In this document: positions 46,816 to 58,324 of the stretch, piece by piece
How the letters are laid out: every line of letters begins with the position of its first letter
How positions within the stretch are numbered: position 1 is the first letter of the stretch
DNA from: Candolleomyces eurysporus
Taxonomy: Eukaryota > Basidiomycota > Agaricomycetes > Agaricales > Psathyrellaceae
NCBI GenBank assembly: GCA_027579435.1
Contig: JANBPK010000867.1
Location: 41,898 to 105,897, forward strand
Length of the DNA stretch: 64,000 nt
Direction: 5' to 3'
Translations under genes and position numbers: made by a program
The notes under the pieces: model-generated
Told to the model about the DNA's origin: nothing
Databases searched by the model: none
What the model saw: the letters and a program-made list of their open reading frames with translations, nothing else

Positions 46816-47083
46816 TCGCAAATCCGATATCGCCAACGAACGTCTGCCCGAATTCGAGCGTCGACCCGACATGTTCCCTGCCCCAAGTATGCGTTTGGGC
46901 GGGCGGGACGTCGATGCAGGTAGTTCGGACACCCTCATTCGACGAACGCTCGCGGAAGAACGAGAGGGTGAAGATGATAATGAAGATGCCTTGGTTGAGA
47001 AGGTCGCGGAGAGGCTGGCCAAGGGTAGGACGCTCGGAGTTGGGTCGAGGCCGGCTGCGTTGAAGAGGTATGGGACGACATAA
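46816..47083 (+). pseudogene. Orphan last exon of calcineurin A
   Basis: Duplicate of 40221-40488 with its acceptor site (..ttacacag) and open frame from [13 protein letters not shown] to the stop kept, but no upstream exons. It lies directly after NLR1. It cannot encode a phosphatase; at most it could be spliced onto NLR1 transcripts as a 3' exon. Confidence 0.85.
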
Positions 47084-47330
47084 CATTGTCTATTGCCCCC
47101 ATGTGGGATCGGGTGGAATACTGAAGATAAAGACGCGTGTAAAGATGGGAAGGAGCGGACGATTTTGTTGTAATAAGTAATGGCCTTGTTGTACTTTCTT
47201 GTTTGCATTCTGTTGTCTCTCGTATTCTTGCTACGGCTTTGTACTCTTTGTGATGGATTTCTGCTGGGAAAGTTAATATTATATGACCAGCGCGTACATG
47301 ACTTGTAACATAGAGCCAAGAACATATGGA

Positions 47331-48046
47331 TTACACTGAAAGAATGGGTATCAGCACAAGATTCAGTCTGGCAGAAGGAGGCAAAAACGTACTCTCTTGA
47401 TAATCTGCTGCTAACAATCTGGTGGAGACGAAAGAAGTCAGTCACCCAGAACCCCAACTCGACCTAGAGAGGCACTCACACTTCTAACACAATCTCCGGT
47501 GGTATCCTCTCCTGCATTTCTTGTACGGGGATATCTTCCTTTGGACCTACGGTCTGGTAATGCGACTTGAAACACATGTACTCGACCAGCTTCTCGGTGA
47601 CGATCCCCCTAGAAATCGCGTCAGTTAGCTCGCGCCTTGACCTGTACGAGGGAGCGCGAAGGTTCGCTTGCCTTTCATCAATGGTGCATATTTTAGTTCG
47701 TGCTTCAGCATAACCACCTGCGCCGCAAATTCCTCGAGTCAGTTTTCCAGTAACAGCTTGGCTTCTCGGTAGCGCACGCACCGTGAGGATCCAACATGTT
47801 ATTCATCGTTCCACTAGCCTGCGCGACCTTCCTCTTGACGATGTACGAGAAGCCATCGCTGCTTTCTATCCGCACCCAGTCATTGGCTCGCTGGGAGTCG
47901 TCAGTGCCACCGTTGGCTGCGTTGTTGCTCTCGGAGGTCCCAGTTGTCACCGTGTTCTGGATTTCAGTTCGTCAGCTTAAATGAAGGGTGGAGGGCCACT
48001 TGGTGCTTTTATTCGCGCGTACTTGCATTTCGATATCGTCCTCCAT
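47331..48046 (-). CDS. ELC1: Elongin C, copy 2
   Basis: Same six-exon layout as copy 1, with ATG at 48046-48044 and stop at 47333-47331. All splice sites are conserved, including the GC donor of intron 3 and the two-base last exon. The only coding differences I see are conservative (for example SYIVKRK for SYLVKRK and NGGTDD for NGATDD). Both copies therefore look functional. The 5' flank has been changed by the insertion at 48105. Confidence 0.86.
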
Positions 48047-48104
48047 GCTGAGAGAGTTCGGTGGTGCGGGATTTGGGGTTTGAGTTGGAGGAAAACGCGA
48101 AAAG

Positions 48105-49081
48105 TTCCTTGCTTCAGCAAGGCTTTCCCAACTGACAATTCTACTATATAAGGCAATAAATGTGACGATGTACAAGTTTGCAACCAAGGCCATCACCTTC
48201 ATCACTTCGAGCAGATTCTCCTATCTCTTCCATCCACTCGATGGATCGTAGTTCAAACAGTTTGTTTACACAAGTTCAATGAAGAACGGGCGATCGAGGA
48301 GCAACGGAGGCGCGACCCTTCTGCCCCTGCGGCGAACGCATGGGTTGCACGTGCACGGCTACGGTCTCACTCTCTGGCTCAGGGTCTAACTCTTTCTCTC
48401 TTCCTCTCTGTTGCGACGAGTCTCAAAATCTTGCTACCCTCCCTGTATCCCACCCTTAATACTTATCAGCTGACCACGTCGGAATAATAATATGTGGACC
48501 GACTGGCCTCAGGCCGTCGGCTCATTGTTCTTCCAACGCTCCTCAAATCACTTCGCTCATCTCTAATATTTGTTTCCTTTATTTTCTTTCTCTTTCACCA
48601 CAACAAAAAAAAAACGAAACTTTTCATAGCTGACAACGTCGGAATAATAATATGTGGACCGACTGGCCTCAGGCCTTCGGCTCATTGCCCGCTACCGTTA
48701 CTCTAAGCTCTTCACAGACCCCGACACTTCATTGGAACCCGTAAATCTATAGATTTCATTCTCCAAATCATTCTCTGCTCGTGAAACCCTCCCGCTTCCG
48801 ATGGCAGCACTTGGCCCCCCCCTCCCCTTGCGCGAGCGCGAGCACGCCGCAGGCGTGCGTCAGCGAGCGCAGTTCAGAAGCATGAAGGTCTCATTAAGGA
48901 AATCATCTTTGAAAGTAGTGGATATTATTGTATGCGGTCAAAAGTGCGGTGCTAATTGCAGAGTAGGTTTCAGACTCGTGCTATATGTTTCTTTACGATT
49001 GGATGTCAATTAAAGCAAGCAGCACGGTCAGGAGCTGTTGCTGAAGCAAGGAATCAGGGGTGGCACTGCCACGCCACCTAG
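48105..49081 (+). mobile_element. Helitron/Helentron-like non-autonomous insertion (candidate)
   Basis: Unit 1 of the duplication reads 'gaaaag' directly joined to 'taagaaagc', whereas unit 2 has 977 bp between them. The insert begins TTCCTTGCTTCAGCAA. The exact inverted copy TTGCTGAAGCAAGGAA lies at 49038-49053, 28 bp before the right end. After it come the hairpin GGTGGCACTGCCACGCCACC (about 49060-49078) and terminal CTAG. A 3' hairpin followed by CTRR, with asymmetric inverted repeats, fits Helitron2/Helentron structure. No target duplication is clear and no ORF is supported. A second internal hairpin (cacgccgcaggcgtg) lies near 48842. Confidence 0.5.
48468..48687 (+). repeat. Two 60-bp direct repeats inside the insertion
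   Basis: 48468-48527 and 48628-48687 differ at two positions and are 160 bp apart (start to start). Each contains the inverted repeat GGCCTCAGGCC. Both are within the insertion absent from unit 1. Confidence 0.75.
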
Positions 49082-49545
49082 TAAGAAAGCAAGCTGGAAC
49101 TGGCACGTCGTCTGACTCGGGTAGGTTATTCCCACGGACTAATGACCAGCGCGTTTAGGGGCTTGATGTGCAAACTCCGGCCGTTCCTGATTGGGAACCT
49201 ACCTCTTTACCCTACTCAAGTTGGCAGTGAGGAAGATAGAACCTTTTGGTATGTAGGTGGGACTTCGACCAGTATTAGGTTGGATATAGACGGCCTAACT
49301 AGAAGCCAGGTCGGCTGGCCATCTCCGAAAGGTTCGCACAATTCTGTCAGTCAGTCTGAGTAACAGGGTTCGGGCACTGACGTTCAATCTGCTATCTACG
49401 TTAATTTTACAACCCTTCTTATTGCGACTTGCTTACAAGCATGCTCTATTTTAGCGAAACTGTGCGCTTCGTTGTGGGGGAAGTTTTTCCTATCTTACAT
49501 CCGACAGCTGTATCAAGCCTCATGGCCACCTTCGGCTTTGTGATC

Positions 49546-49553
49546 GTATAAGA
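49546..49553 (+). promoter_or_regulatory. TATA-like box of NLR2
   Basis: 'gtataaga' lies 49-56 bp upstream of the ATG at 49602, in the position equivalent to the NLR1 box. Confidence 0.4.
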
Positions 49554-49601
49554 GCCAGTCTGTGTCGGTCGCCAGCTTCTCCTTGCACTCCGGCTACTGC
49601 A

Positions 49602-52600
49602 ATGTCTCAACCCTTTCCGAGCACACGAAAGCGCGACAGACTCCGCAGACTACTGTCTATGCTCTCTTCGGAGCCTTCTGAACACAGCTTCAAATCAGCC
49701 ACCTTAATACAAGAGAACTATCGGGGCCAGGGAGATAATAGGACGCGTAGCGGGTGGCCTGCACTTGTTCTGAAGCACTCCCCGGGCAAGCGTACTACGT
49801 TTCCGGACCCAGCATCCCAGAAATCGAGCTACGGCGACCTGAATTCGGGGCGTCTCGCCGCAACCTCAAAACTCTCTCCACCGAGCATAGCTACCATACC
49901 TCGCCGGAATGCCTTCAAACGTGGCAGGATTGAAAAAGACCTTGCCTTACTGTCGACAACGTGTTTGGTGGAAGCCCATCCGCAGCTTAAGAAGCTCATG
50001 GTCGCGATTGTTGTTCTCCATGCGAAGCACGAAAATCACGACAAGGCAAGTTTCTAACTGTGGTACGGAACTATTTGCTGATTCTTTCCTCCAGTTTGTT
50101 GGCAAATGTGCCGAGTTCGCCGTCTACTTGGCACGATACGTAGAGCAAGGCTCTTCGGGCTCAACAAGCGCCGTCGAGAGCTTTCTTAAGTACGTTGAAA
50201 TTTTATCGATCCATGCTAAACGTTGGCCGATCTAATCGATGACACTCCAACCAGAGCGGTCGAAGCCATCGACTCTTTTCATACTGCTGAATCGTGGCTA
50301 CAGACTGTAGAATCTCACGTCGACCAGTCCATCGAGAAAATCCGAGTGCGTGTGTCTCTGGCAATTCTATCATAGCGAACTTAATCCAGATGATTTCCTT
50401 CCAGTCATCTTACCCTTCATTGCGTAAGATATCAAGGGATCCACCGTTTCGCGGATTCCCTAAAACAGTCGTTTCGATTCTCGACATAGGCGTTCCGGTG
50501 CTCGAGACTCTGAGGGGTGTGGTTGATATGGTTGACGGAGTGCCATTTCTCGTGCCTGCCTTTAGCGCTGTTATGAGAATATTTCATGCAGCTCAGGTAC
50601 GACCAGTGTTATCGAGTCGCATTGATACTATTTTCAATAACGTCGGCTTTAGCAAACCCATTCAAACTTCGAAGACATGATGTCTCTTTGTACAAGGGCA
50701 GGAGAACTCGCGTTGAGCATCACGGAGCACTGTTCCACCGTCCACGAGCTACCATCCAAATTGGGGGGNAGCGATCGAGATTCTAGAGGGGTGAGTGTAG
50801 CAAATATCTGGACTATCTTTCGCCGAATTGACATGGGTACCCACAAGCCGTTTGAGTGACATTGCGAGGCAGTGCCAGGATTTGAGTGAGAAGGGAACCC
50901 TTTCTCGCATTTGGCAAAGTGGAGAGCATCGGATGGAACTCGAACGCCTGAATACAAGTTTGGGAGACGCCATCAAAGACTTCCAGGTTCGATTCATTTG
51001 TTATTTCGTGAATTCTACTGGTACTTACCTAGACAATATCTAGATCACGAGTTCAATTGATTTGCAACAGGGTATCCAGCATATTAGTAACAACGTCGGT
51101 AAGCCATGTCGGCTATGAAGCGCGGCGTGAATTCTCTGACTGAGTTACCAGAGCGAGTGAGGTTGAACGAACTCCCAAAGCAGCCCGATCTTAGTGGCCA
51201 GCGAGACCGATACATGCCTGACAGTCGGACGGGAGATGTTGAGAAGATATGTGACTGGATCTCAAATTCGACGGAACTCGTACTCAATGTTCACGGGTCC
51301 GCTGGCGTCGGCAAATCTACCCTTGCGGTCCATCTATCAGACGAGCTTCGGTCGGTCGGTCGGCTAGCTGCGTCCATCTTCCTCGGCGCCTTTCCAACAG
51401 CCACATCTGGGCCCGAGACGATCATCAAGATGTTGGCCCACGAACTTGGGAGCATTCACTCACGGGCGATACCAAAGATTTTGGACGCTATAGACGCATG
51501 CCATGGCACCTCACTGGAGGTACATCTTAAGAAGTACATCCTCGAGCCGTTGCAATCACTCGACTATCCCCGTCCGCTCATCATCATCGTTGACGCCATC
51601 GACGAATGGCGGGACCATCCTACCTTTATCCAGGCACTTGCTCACCTCAACTCATCCACCACCGTTGTCAAATTCATCATCACGAGCCGTTTGGGTCCAC
51701 ACGCTTCCCGCCTACCGGATGTCGACCGCGTATCCATGCGCGCCTACTTCCTTCGCCCTGTCTCAACGGACGTTATCAAGGCTTATTTCAATAAGCATTT
51801 CAGGGCTGTTCGGTGGATGAATGGGCGCAAACCAACTGCTGAGGAAGTCAACCGGCTGGCAGACTTATCGGGGGGTCTCCCAGTATGGGCATCGACTGTC
51901 GTGTCGTTGCTTTCACTCCCTTTTAACGAGTTACCGCCCCATGAAACTCTTTTCGAGATCCTCACAAGTCAGCAGCACGTCGGCAGCAGCGAAGGGCCAC
52001 TTGCGGACCTGTATAGCAATGCTCTCAAGCGACTGTTCCCAACCCCAAAATCACAAATGCACTTCCGCCAGTTCTTTGGAGCGATTCTGGTACTTCAGGA
52101 ACCTCTGTCTCAGGCGGATTTTGCATCGCTTGCAGACATGGCCACCCATCTCATCGACCACATACAATCGGTTCTCTCCGCGCTCCAGACGCGGTCCCCA
52201 CCCCCAGGCTCGGAGAAGGATATCCACCCGGCAAGCGCTCTTTATCATCTCTCCTTCCTCGAATTCGTTCAAACCATGCCAGAGTCAACGATGGACAATT
52301 CGTTCACGATCTCTACTTTCGATCCCCACTCAGCGTTGGGGCTGACCTGCCTCAAGGTTCTTAACACCCTTCCGCCTTTGCCATCGCGCCAGACGCATGC
52401 GTATCTCTCACTTACTGGCCTCCAACGTTACGCTGTCAAGTATTGGCCGCATCATGTGTACAACGGAACTCATCGTTCGAATGAACAATGGTCGCAAACG
52501 GCGCACAGTTCGATATTGCGGGAGATGTCTTCCGCCACCCGACAACGATGGAAAGTGCAGTTTCTCAAAGTTCTGCTCCCAGCGCAGGAGGGGGAGGAAA

Positions 52601-53187
52601 CCGACGGGGAAGATGGGCAGGAGCAGGAAGAGAGTATGACATCAATTTTAAGGAACTTGGCCGGTCTTCTGGATGAAGTTGGTGGGGACTACTGGGGATT
52701 TCAAGTGGCTTTATTGGAGGTTGCCACACGGCTTGATGGTGGGAATGTTGGGGTATGGACAGAACTGGGAGAGTGCTACCATGGGATGGGCGAGGGGATC
52801 GGCGGTCTGGAGATTTGTGAAGCGGGAGTGGTGGCTTTTCGACATGCGGTGGAGTTGCTGCCTGGTACCCACCCTGACCGCTCTGAAGCGCTGAAGCGGC
52901 TTGGAATGGCTCTCCAGTCGTGCTATCAACTCAATGGAGACGTTGGCATCCTCAACGAAGCAATTTCACAGCACCGTGCAGCGCTTGCACTCAGCCCAGA
53001 TTGCCCTACGCTGCTCAAACCTCTCTTCGCTGGCCTACTGTACCTCTATGTCGAGGTTGGTGATACCGAGATTCTCAGCGAGTCTTTGTCTATCTTTGGT
53101 GAAGCATTTTCATTTCACCCCGCAACCGACCTCGTAGACCGTATTACAGCGCTTAACGACCTTGCCAATGTGTTCGAGGCCGTTTAA
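49602..53187 (+). CDS. NLR2: HeLo-like, NACHT, partial TPR; cut by nonsense codon
   Basis: Exons 49602-50045, 50095-50189, 50255-50345, 50405-50596, 50653-50790, 50848-50986, 51044-51098 and 51152-53187 mirror NLR1, including the GC donor of intron 1. An N at 50769 is probably surplus. Walker A reads GSAGVGKSTL, Walker B LIIIVDAIDEW. The frame ends at TAA (53185-53187), where NLR1 has TAC; everything after it remains open in the same frame to 54216. The product would be about 1,062 residues, with the helical domain, NACHT and the first few TPRs but lacking the last six or so repeats. It is a recent pseudogene, a truncated NLR, or a sequencing error. Confidence 0.82.
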
Positions 53188-54216
53188 TTGCGCAGAGGCA
53201 ACATTTTGGCTTCAAACAAGTCTATTTCGCTGAAACGCGAAGCACTTGCGCTGTGTCCCGCATCCCACCCCAATCACTTGTTGTTAGACAACCTTGCCAA
53301 TGGCCTCCAGTTTCTTTTTAGGTATGATGGCAACGTTGTGACCCTGAACGAGTCGATTTCGCTCTACCGTCAGGCACTCGCACTACTCCTACCATCCCAC
53401 GTAGAATACCCCGACGTGCTTAATAACCTCGCCAACGGCCTTGTGCTTCTCTACGAGCATAATGGTGACATTGGCGTGGTGAATGAAGCCATTTCGTTGA
53501 GCCGTCAAGCCCTCGTCCTCCTACCAATCCCTCGCCCGCAACGTTTCCTATGCCTCGATACCCTCGCCAAAGCTCTCCATTCTCTTTTTCAGCATAACCA
53601 TGATGTTGAAACTTTGAGAGAGAGCATATCGCATCATCGTGAAGCGGTAGAACTTCAGCCAGCGCTCCACTTCGACCGCTCAGAATACCTCAATAATTTC
53701 GGCAAGGCTCTTCACTCCTTATATGACCACGACGGGGACACCAATGCCCTTCTTGATTCGATCTTGCTCCATCGCAAAGCGCTTGAAATCGAGCCGGAGC
53801 TTGGGACTTGGACGTCAGCGGATGGGCCGATGCCGACTTCAGAATCTCATGATCACACACTCGTACACGCTCGCGGTGACATCAATGCCCTTCTCGACTC
53901 GATCTCGCTTGATCGTGAAGCGCTCGCACCCCAGCCAGCACGCAGCATCGACCGTTCAAATTCCCTCGACAATCTTGCCAAGGCTCTCCTATCTCAGTTC
54001 GAGCGAGACAGAGACGTAGCCATTCTCGATGAAGCCATCTCCCTTCGTCGTGAATTGCTGGACCTCCATCCCACTGGGAGCCGGCGTCGAGCAGGGTATG
54101 TCGGGCTGCTGGTGGGCCTTCTGCACAAGCGTTTGGAAGTTTTAAGCGATGACAGGGACCGTGCCTATGCCCAATCTCTCGAGGAAGAGCTACGCCAAAC
54201 ACCGGACGATAGATAG
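53188..54216 (+). pseudogene. Stranded C-terminal TPR part of NLR2
   Basis: Same frame as the upstream exon, 342 codons from after the nonsense codon to the TAG equivalent to the NLR1 stop. TPR-like units are preserved (RGNILASNKSISLKREAL, LNNLANGLVLLYEHNGDIG, LDNLAKALLSQFERDRDVA). No further stops have accumulated, so the interruption is young or not real. Confidence 0.8.
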
Positions 54217-54783
54217 TAGAACGAGGACAAGACTCGCCATATATATATGCACTTTGGGAAACTTTATGGACATATTTGTTCTCTTGTACGCTCGATCCCT
54301 GACAGCCGAGGTAGCCATCAAGATTCAATGTAATTCATTGTACTCCCAGGGCGGTACGGATGAAGCCAGCCCAGATACGGTTTGTGGGGAGAGTAGTGAG
54401 GGTCCTTGCAGACCTTGCTCACCCAGTTGCAGAGCTCAGATGTTTTGAGTCTCTGCGGGGCACGTACACTTGAATTAGGCATCTCGTTTCCACGGTGTCA
54501 TTACCGACGCGTTCATTTAAATTAGGGGCTTAAAACACGATTTTCACCGTGACCTTGGCAATGAAAAAACTGCGATTCGAAGGGTCTTTCTCCCCTTTTT
54601 ACTATGCCCATACACAGCTCGCTATCACCCTGTGGCTGGATTTGAATAGATCGAGGGATCCAGTCTGACGTCATGCAACGTTATCGTCAAACCGTGGCAA
54701 GTGGCTCATTTGAAGGTGAGAATCATATTTAAATACCAGTTAGAAGCATCTCTGATTAAGATACTCACCTCTATCTTACCTTG

Positions 54784-56468
54784 ATGTCGTCCCGCCACAG
54801 AGTCAGCCGATACATCGAACACCCAACCTCCCAGCCTCACGGTGAAAAAGAGTGGAAAGAAGTATACGATGCTATCCAGAAGAGCCTTGTTTCTTCGATC
54901 CAAAAAGTGGAAAGAGATGCCTCTCGAGAACCCATTAGCCCCAGAGATAGCATCTATATCGGTGTGACAGGTGTGTGGTCCGTCGTTTCAATGTTCGCAA
55001 GGACAATTTATCCCTCCTGCTAGGTGTCTCGCTGATGCAATATCATCTTGCTTCTGCGCCCTCGTTATCATTCGGCAGGGATGTACTGAAGCCGGAACGA
55101 CTTCGCAGATTCGCGGACAAACAGCTGTACGCCGTAGTACACCAGAATCGCATCCCTCCATCCGTAAAAGACGGCGGGCATTCATCTTTTCTCGAGACCC
55201 CAATAGGGACTGCGGCCCTCGTCCTTTATCGGTGCATCCAAAGTCTATCGCACCCTCCATACTCTGAGGACGAACGGACGCTTGGTGCCTTGCGCCGACA
55301 CTGGGCCAGCTCAGCGTCTCTGCTGCTCGGCACTATCAAGAGGATCATCGCAGAAGACCAGGACAAATCATGGTTCGAAGAGGACAACTCGGAAGTGTTG
55401 TATGGCCGAGCTGGGTTCCTATACGCCCTCCTATTCCTCCGCAAGGTAGTTGACGAAGCCCGAGCCGGAGACTATTTCAGCTTCTTGAGCCAAGAGCAAC
55501 AGGACCAGATTAGACGCATCACGAAGGATTCCAGTATAAAGAGAGTCGTCGAGTCCATCATTGCGAGAGGAAAACTGGGTGCAAAGCGATACGTCGAAGA
55601 ATTCGGCCCTAGCGTAGGGCAGGACCATCTATTCCCGGATTTGATGTGGAAGTGGCACGGAAAGGCTTATTTGGGTGGGGCACACGGAGTCTGTGAGTTT
55701 AATTTCTCGTGCTCTGAGTATGTCCAATTCATCTAACCTTTCCTTGCGTGCCAGTCGGCATTTTGCAGATGCTTCTCAGCTGCCCTAAATCCGTCATTGA
55801 AAGCTACATGAAGGATATTCTGACCACGGTCCAGTGGATCGTATCGTCCCAAGACTTGGAAGGTAATTGGGCGACGAAGGCAATGACAAGCTGGGACCAA
55901 CGGGACGCATCGCTTGAGTCGAACGAATTAGTTCAGTAAGCCGAGTAGCTTTCTTTCACTCTCTCAAAGCAGTAACGAGCCCTTTCCCTCTTCTAGATGG
56001 TGTCACGGTGCTCCTGGTGCCGTGATCCTTCTATCAACTGTCCTTAGTCGAGCTGACGATCTTCAAACCTCTTACCATCTCGGCTCAGACTTCAAGTCCC
56101 AGATTCAAGGCTCTCTGCGACGCGGAGCAGACATTATTTACGAATGCGGCCTCCTTAGGAAAGGTGTCGGCCTATGTCATGGTGTGGGAGGGTCTGTCTA
56201 CGCCCTACTGGCCGCATCGAATTCTCTCGACTCCCCCACAGACACCCCATATTTAAAGAAATCCATTCACCTGGCGCATCTTGCCGCTTTCACTGACAAG
56301 TTTGTGGAAGAAGAGGCTATGAACATCCCTGACAACCCCTGGAGCTTGTATGAGGGACTAGCAGGAATGTGTTGTGCCTGGGCTGACATTTTAGTGAGAG
56401 TTGCGGAACAAGGGAAAAGAGAAGCCAGCTCAGGGAGTAGGATGCCGGGGTACGACGATCTCTTTTGA
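54784..56468 (+). CDS. LanC-like protein (LANCL family)
   Basis: Four exons (54784-54970, 55024-55692, 55755-55935, 55997-56468) with GT-AG introns in consistent phase give 502 residues. Family motifs appear in order: IYIGVTGVSLMQYHL, LYGRAGFLYALL, YLGGAHGV, WCHGAPG and GLCHGVGG. The two cysteines (of WCHG and LCHG) and the following histidine are the zinc ligands of LanC folds. The spacing fits an alpha/alpha-toroid with seven repeats, and SLYEGLAGM is the last of these. Eukaryotic LANCL proteins add glutathione to dehydroalanine-type damage in proteins; that activity is inferred. The gene lies just beyond the duplicated block and looks intact. Confidence 0.9.
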
Positions 56469-57110
56469 ATACTTGCGATAATAATTTTGGGTTAGTGGAC
56501 TTCTGATGTTATTCTGAGCAATTTAAACATTTCTATTGGGATTTCCTCGTTCGACCTGAATTTCAATTCTAAGTAGACGGTAATGAAGGCAATGGGAACG
56601 TTGGCAGAGAAGTGGACTTGAGTGAGTGGCTCGTTTATTTGCATTCTTCTACCTGGCCATTGGCCTGGGCCTCCTCTTAAGAATTTTTGGGAGTGCGTGA
56701 GTCCCGCATGAGCGCGGATAGTGAAATCACAGAATAAAAAAAAAATGGTCGTTCATCAAAGGTAGCGGGCGTTCGAGTTGCGAAGCCGATGTCAAAGGTT
56801 ACTTAGATCATTACCTCATTGCTTTGGCGAATAGGCTAATAGGCAGCGTGAGGCTCGAAAAATCTCCCAGCACTGGGTGAGGGGAAAAGGGGCCTGAGAG
56901 AACTCAACCTAAGCAATGACAAACAAATAGAAATTACGCGAGGTCACGCTACACGGGTACCGTGGCGACTTGTGTCTTGCCTGTGTCTGCTCTCGTCTCC
57001 GAATGCTGAGTCTCCTGTATTCTTTGACAAATGCTGGTAAACACGCGCTCTCTGCTCTCTTATGGGTAAGCTTTCTCGAAGTCCTCAAATGGGACAGGAC
57101 TAAACCTCAT
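56469..57110. other. Intergenic region
   Basis: About 640 bp between the LanC-like gene and the F-box gene. I see no supported gene, RNA or repeat. The next gene probably has an upstream exon here that I could not place. Confidence 0.4.
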
Positions 57111-57116
57111 GTAGAC

Positions 57117-58153
57117 AGGACCTCGTCCACAGGGACTGCTGGCCCTTCCAACGGAGATTCTCTTGCGAATTTTTGGAACTCGAATGGGATAATGTTATCC
57201 GTCTCCGAACTGTAAGTCGCTACCGGCATTATTCGAATATGCCGCGCTGAATTGTGTAATAGACATGCAAGACTCTGCAAGCATCGACTTACTCGAAGGC
57301 GTTGTGGAAACAACTCTTTCTTCGACACCTCGAATACTCGATGCCCACACCATTTATTCTTCCAAAGCCGCTCCCCGAATGCTCCTCGACTGACCTTGAA
57401 CGAATCGTCCGGAAATCACAGGCCAACCTGAGGATTCCCCAACCGTTACAGGCAGACAAGCCTTATTCGTTCAACGTCCCGAAAACGGAAATTGCGAAAC
57501 TCCACCTAGTTCCAGGAGGCAGATGGTTACTGGCTGGCTGCGATGACGGTTCTGTCTGGTGGTATGATTTAGATCTTTGTTTCTCCCCCGAAGCCAAGTC
57601 GTTGGGTGCAGGAGGTCCCAATTTACTTCTGGAGTCACCTTTGCCACTCAAGGAGGCTTCTGAGAATGCTGCAAGGGCCATCTTCTCCATCGATTACACT
57701 TCCGAGTGCTTGGACGCAAATACTACCAGCCAGTTTAAAACACTCGAGCATTTTAATCTTGCCGTTTCCGTTGCCTACTTGTCCCCAAATTTTGATTATA
57801 CTACCAACTCCTTTCAGGTCTGGAAAGTGAGCGCGCTTATTGGCTCAGGAACTGGGTCGTCACCTGGTATCAAAGCTTGTCAATGTCTTTCTTCCTTTGA
57901 AGACAGCCGCTGTACCATAGTATCCGTGTCCCTCCATGGCGCTAACCTGGCATACTGCCTTTCACTACCTACCCAGATCACGGTCATTGTGGACTGGCAC
58001 TCGGTCAATGGGAAGCGAGCCGATCACGACTCGGGGTTTATGAGGTGGTTCCGAGGCATTTTTNGACTCGGGTACTTTGTCCCTCCAACCTCTGATTTAA
58101 GCTGGCTTTCGAACGGTGCTCTTTCCATGGCGATATGTGGATATCTGAGCTAA
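57117..58153 (+). CDS. F-box protein, broken or partial
   Basis: The F-box starts at about 57137 with GLLALPTEILLRIF. A run of five Ts (57171-57175) then shifts the frame, after which LEWDNVIRLRTTCKTLQAST continues in the next frame across an intron (57212-57262). One surplus T explains it. The second exon encodes ALWKQLFLRHL..SSTDLERIVRKSQ and a beta-propeller-like GGRWLLAGCDDGSVWWYDLD, typical of agaricomycete F-box proteins that recruit substrates to SCF ligases. The frame opens after 'catgtag', a likely acceptor, so the start ATG lies in an unplaced upstream exon. An N at 58064 and stops soon after it make the C-terminus shorter than usual. It may be a pseudogene. Confidence 0.6.
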
Positions 58154-58324
58154 TAAACGTGGAAACATAAAAAGGTTTGCATTACCCCGGGAGTCATAGG
58201 ATGCCCTGCTGGTGGTCTTGATCCGATCTATGATCCGGACAAATGAGGATAATTAACGATCACGTGGAATATCTTCATCGACACGATCATCGCCCTTTCG
58301 TGTACGATTTCTTCCAGAATCACA

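Larger units (their letters stand above)
46775..54262. repeat. Tandem segmental duplication, unit 2
   Basis: Copy of 40189-46774. It is longer because of an insertion at 48105-49081. Homology ends near 54262 after 'gcactttgggaaa', the same sequence at which the first unit joins the second. Confidence 0.9.

Noticed and set aside
46787..47083. Separate small gene beginning MRSSPTFLHSRKSD
   Set aside because: The first residues come from the calcineurin intron; the rest is the duplicated last calcineurin exon.
48468..48687. The two 60-bp direct repeats as LTRs or a CRISPR-like array
   Set aside because: Only two copies, 100 bp apart, no TG/CA ends, and inside a larger insertion in a eukaryotic genome.
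48105..49053. Classical TIR transposon (cut-and-paste) using the 16-bp inverted repeat as its ends
   Set aside because: The empty site shows the insertion extends 28 bp beyond the right repeat, and no target duplication flanks the repeats.
53188..54216. Independent TPR gene downstream of NLR2
   Set aside because: It is in frame with NLR2 and aligns with the end of the single large NLR1 exon. No promoter or start context separates it; a nonsense codon explains the split.
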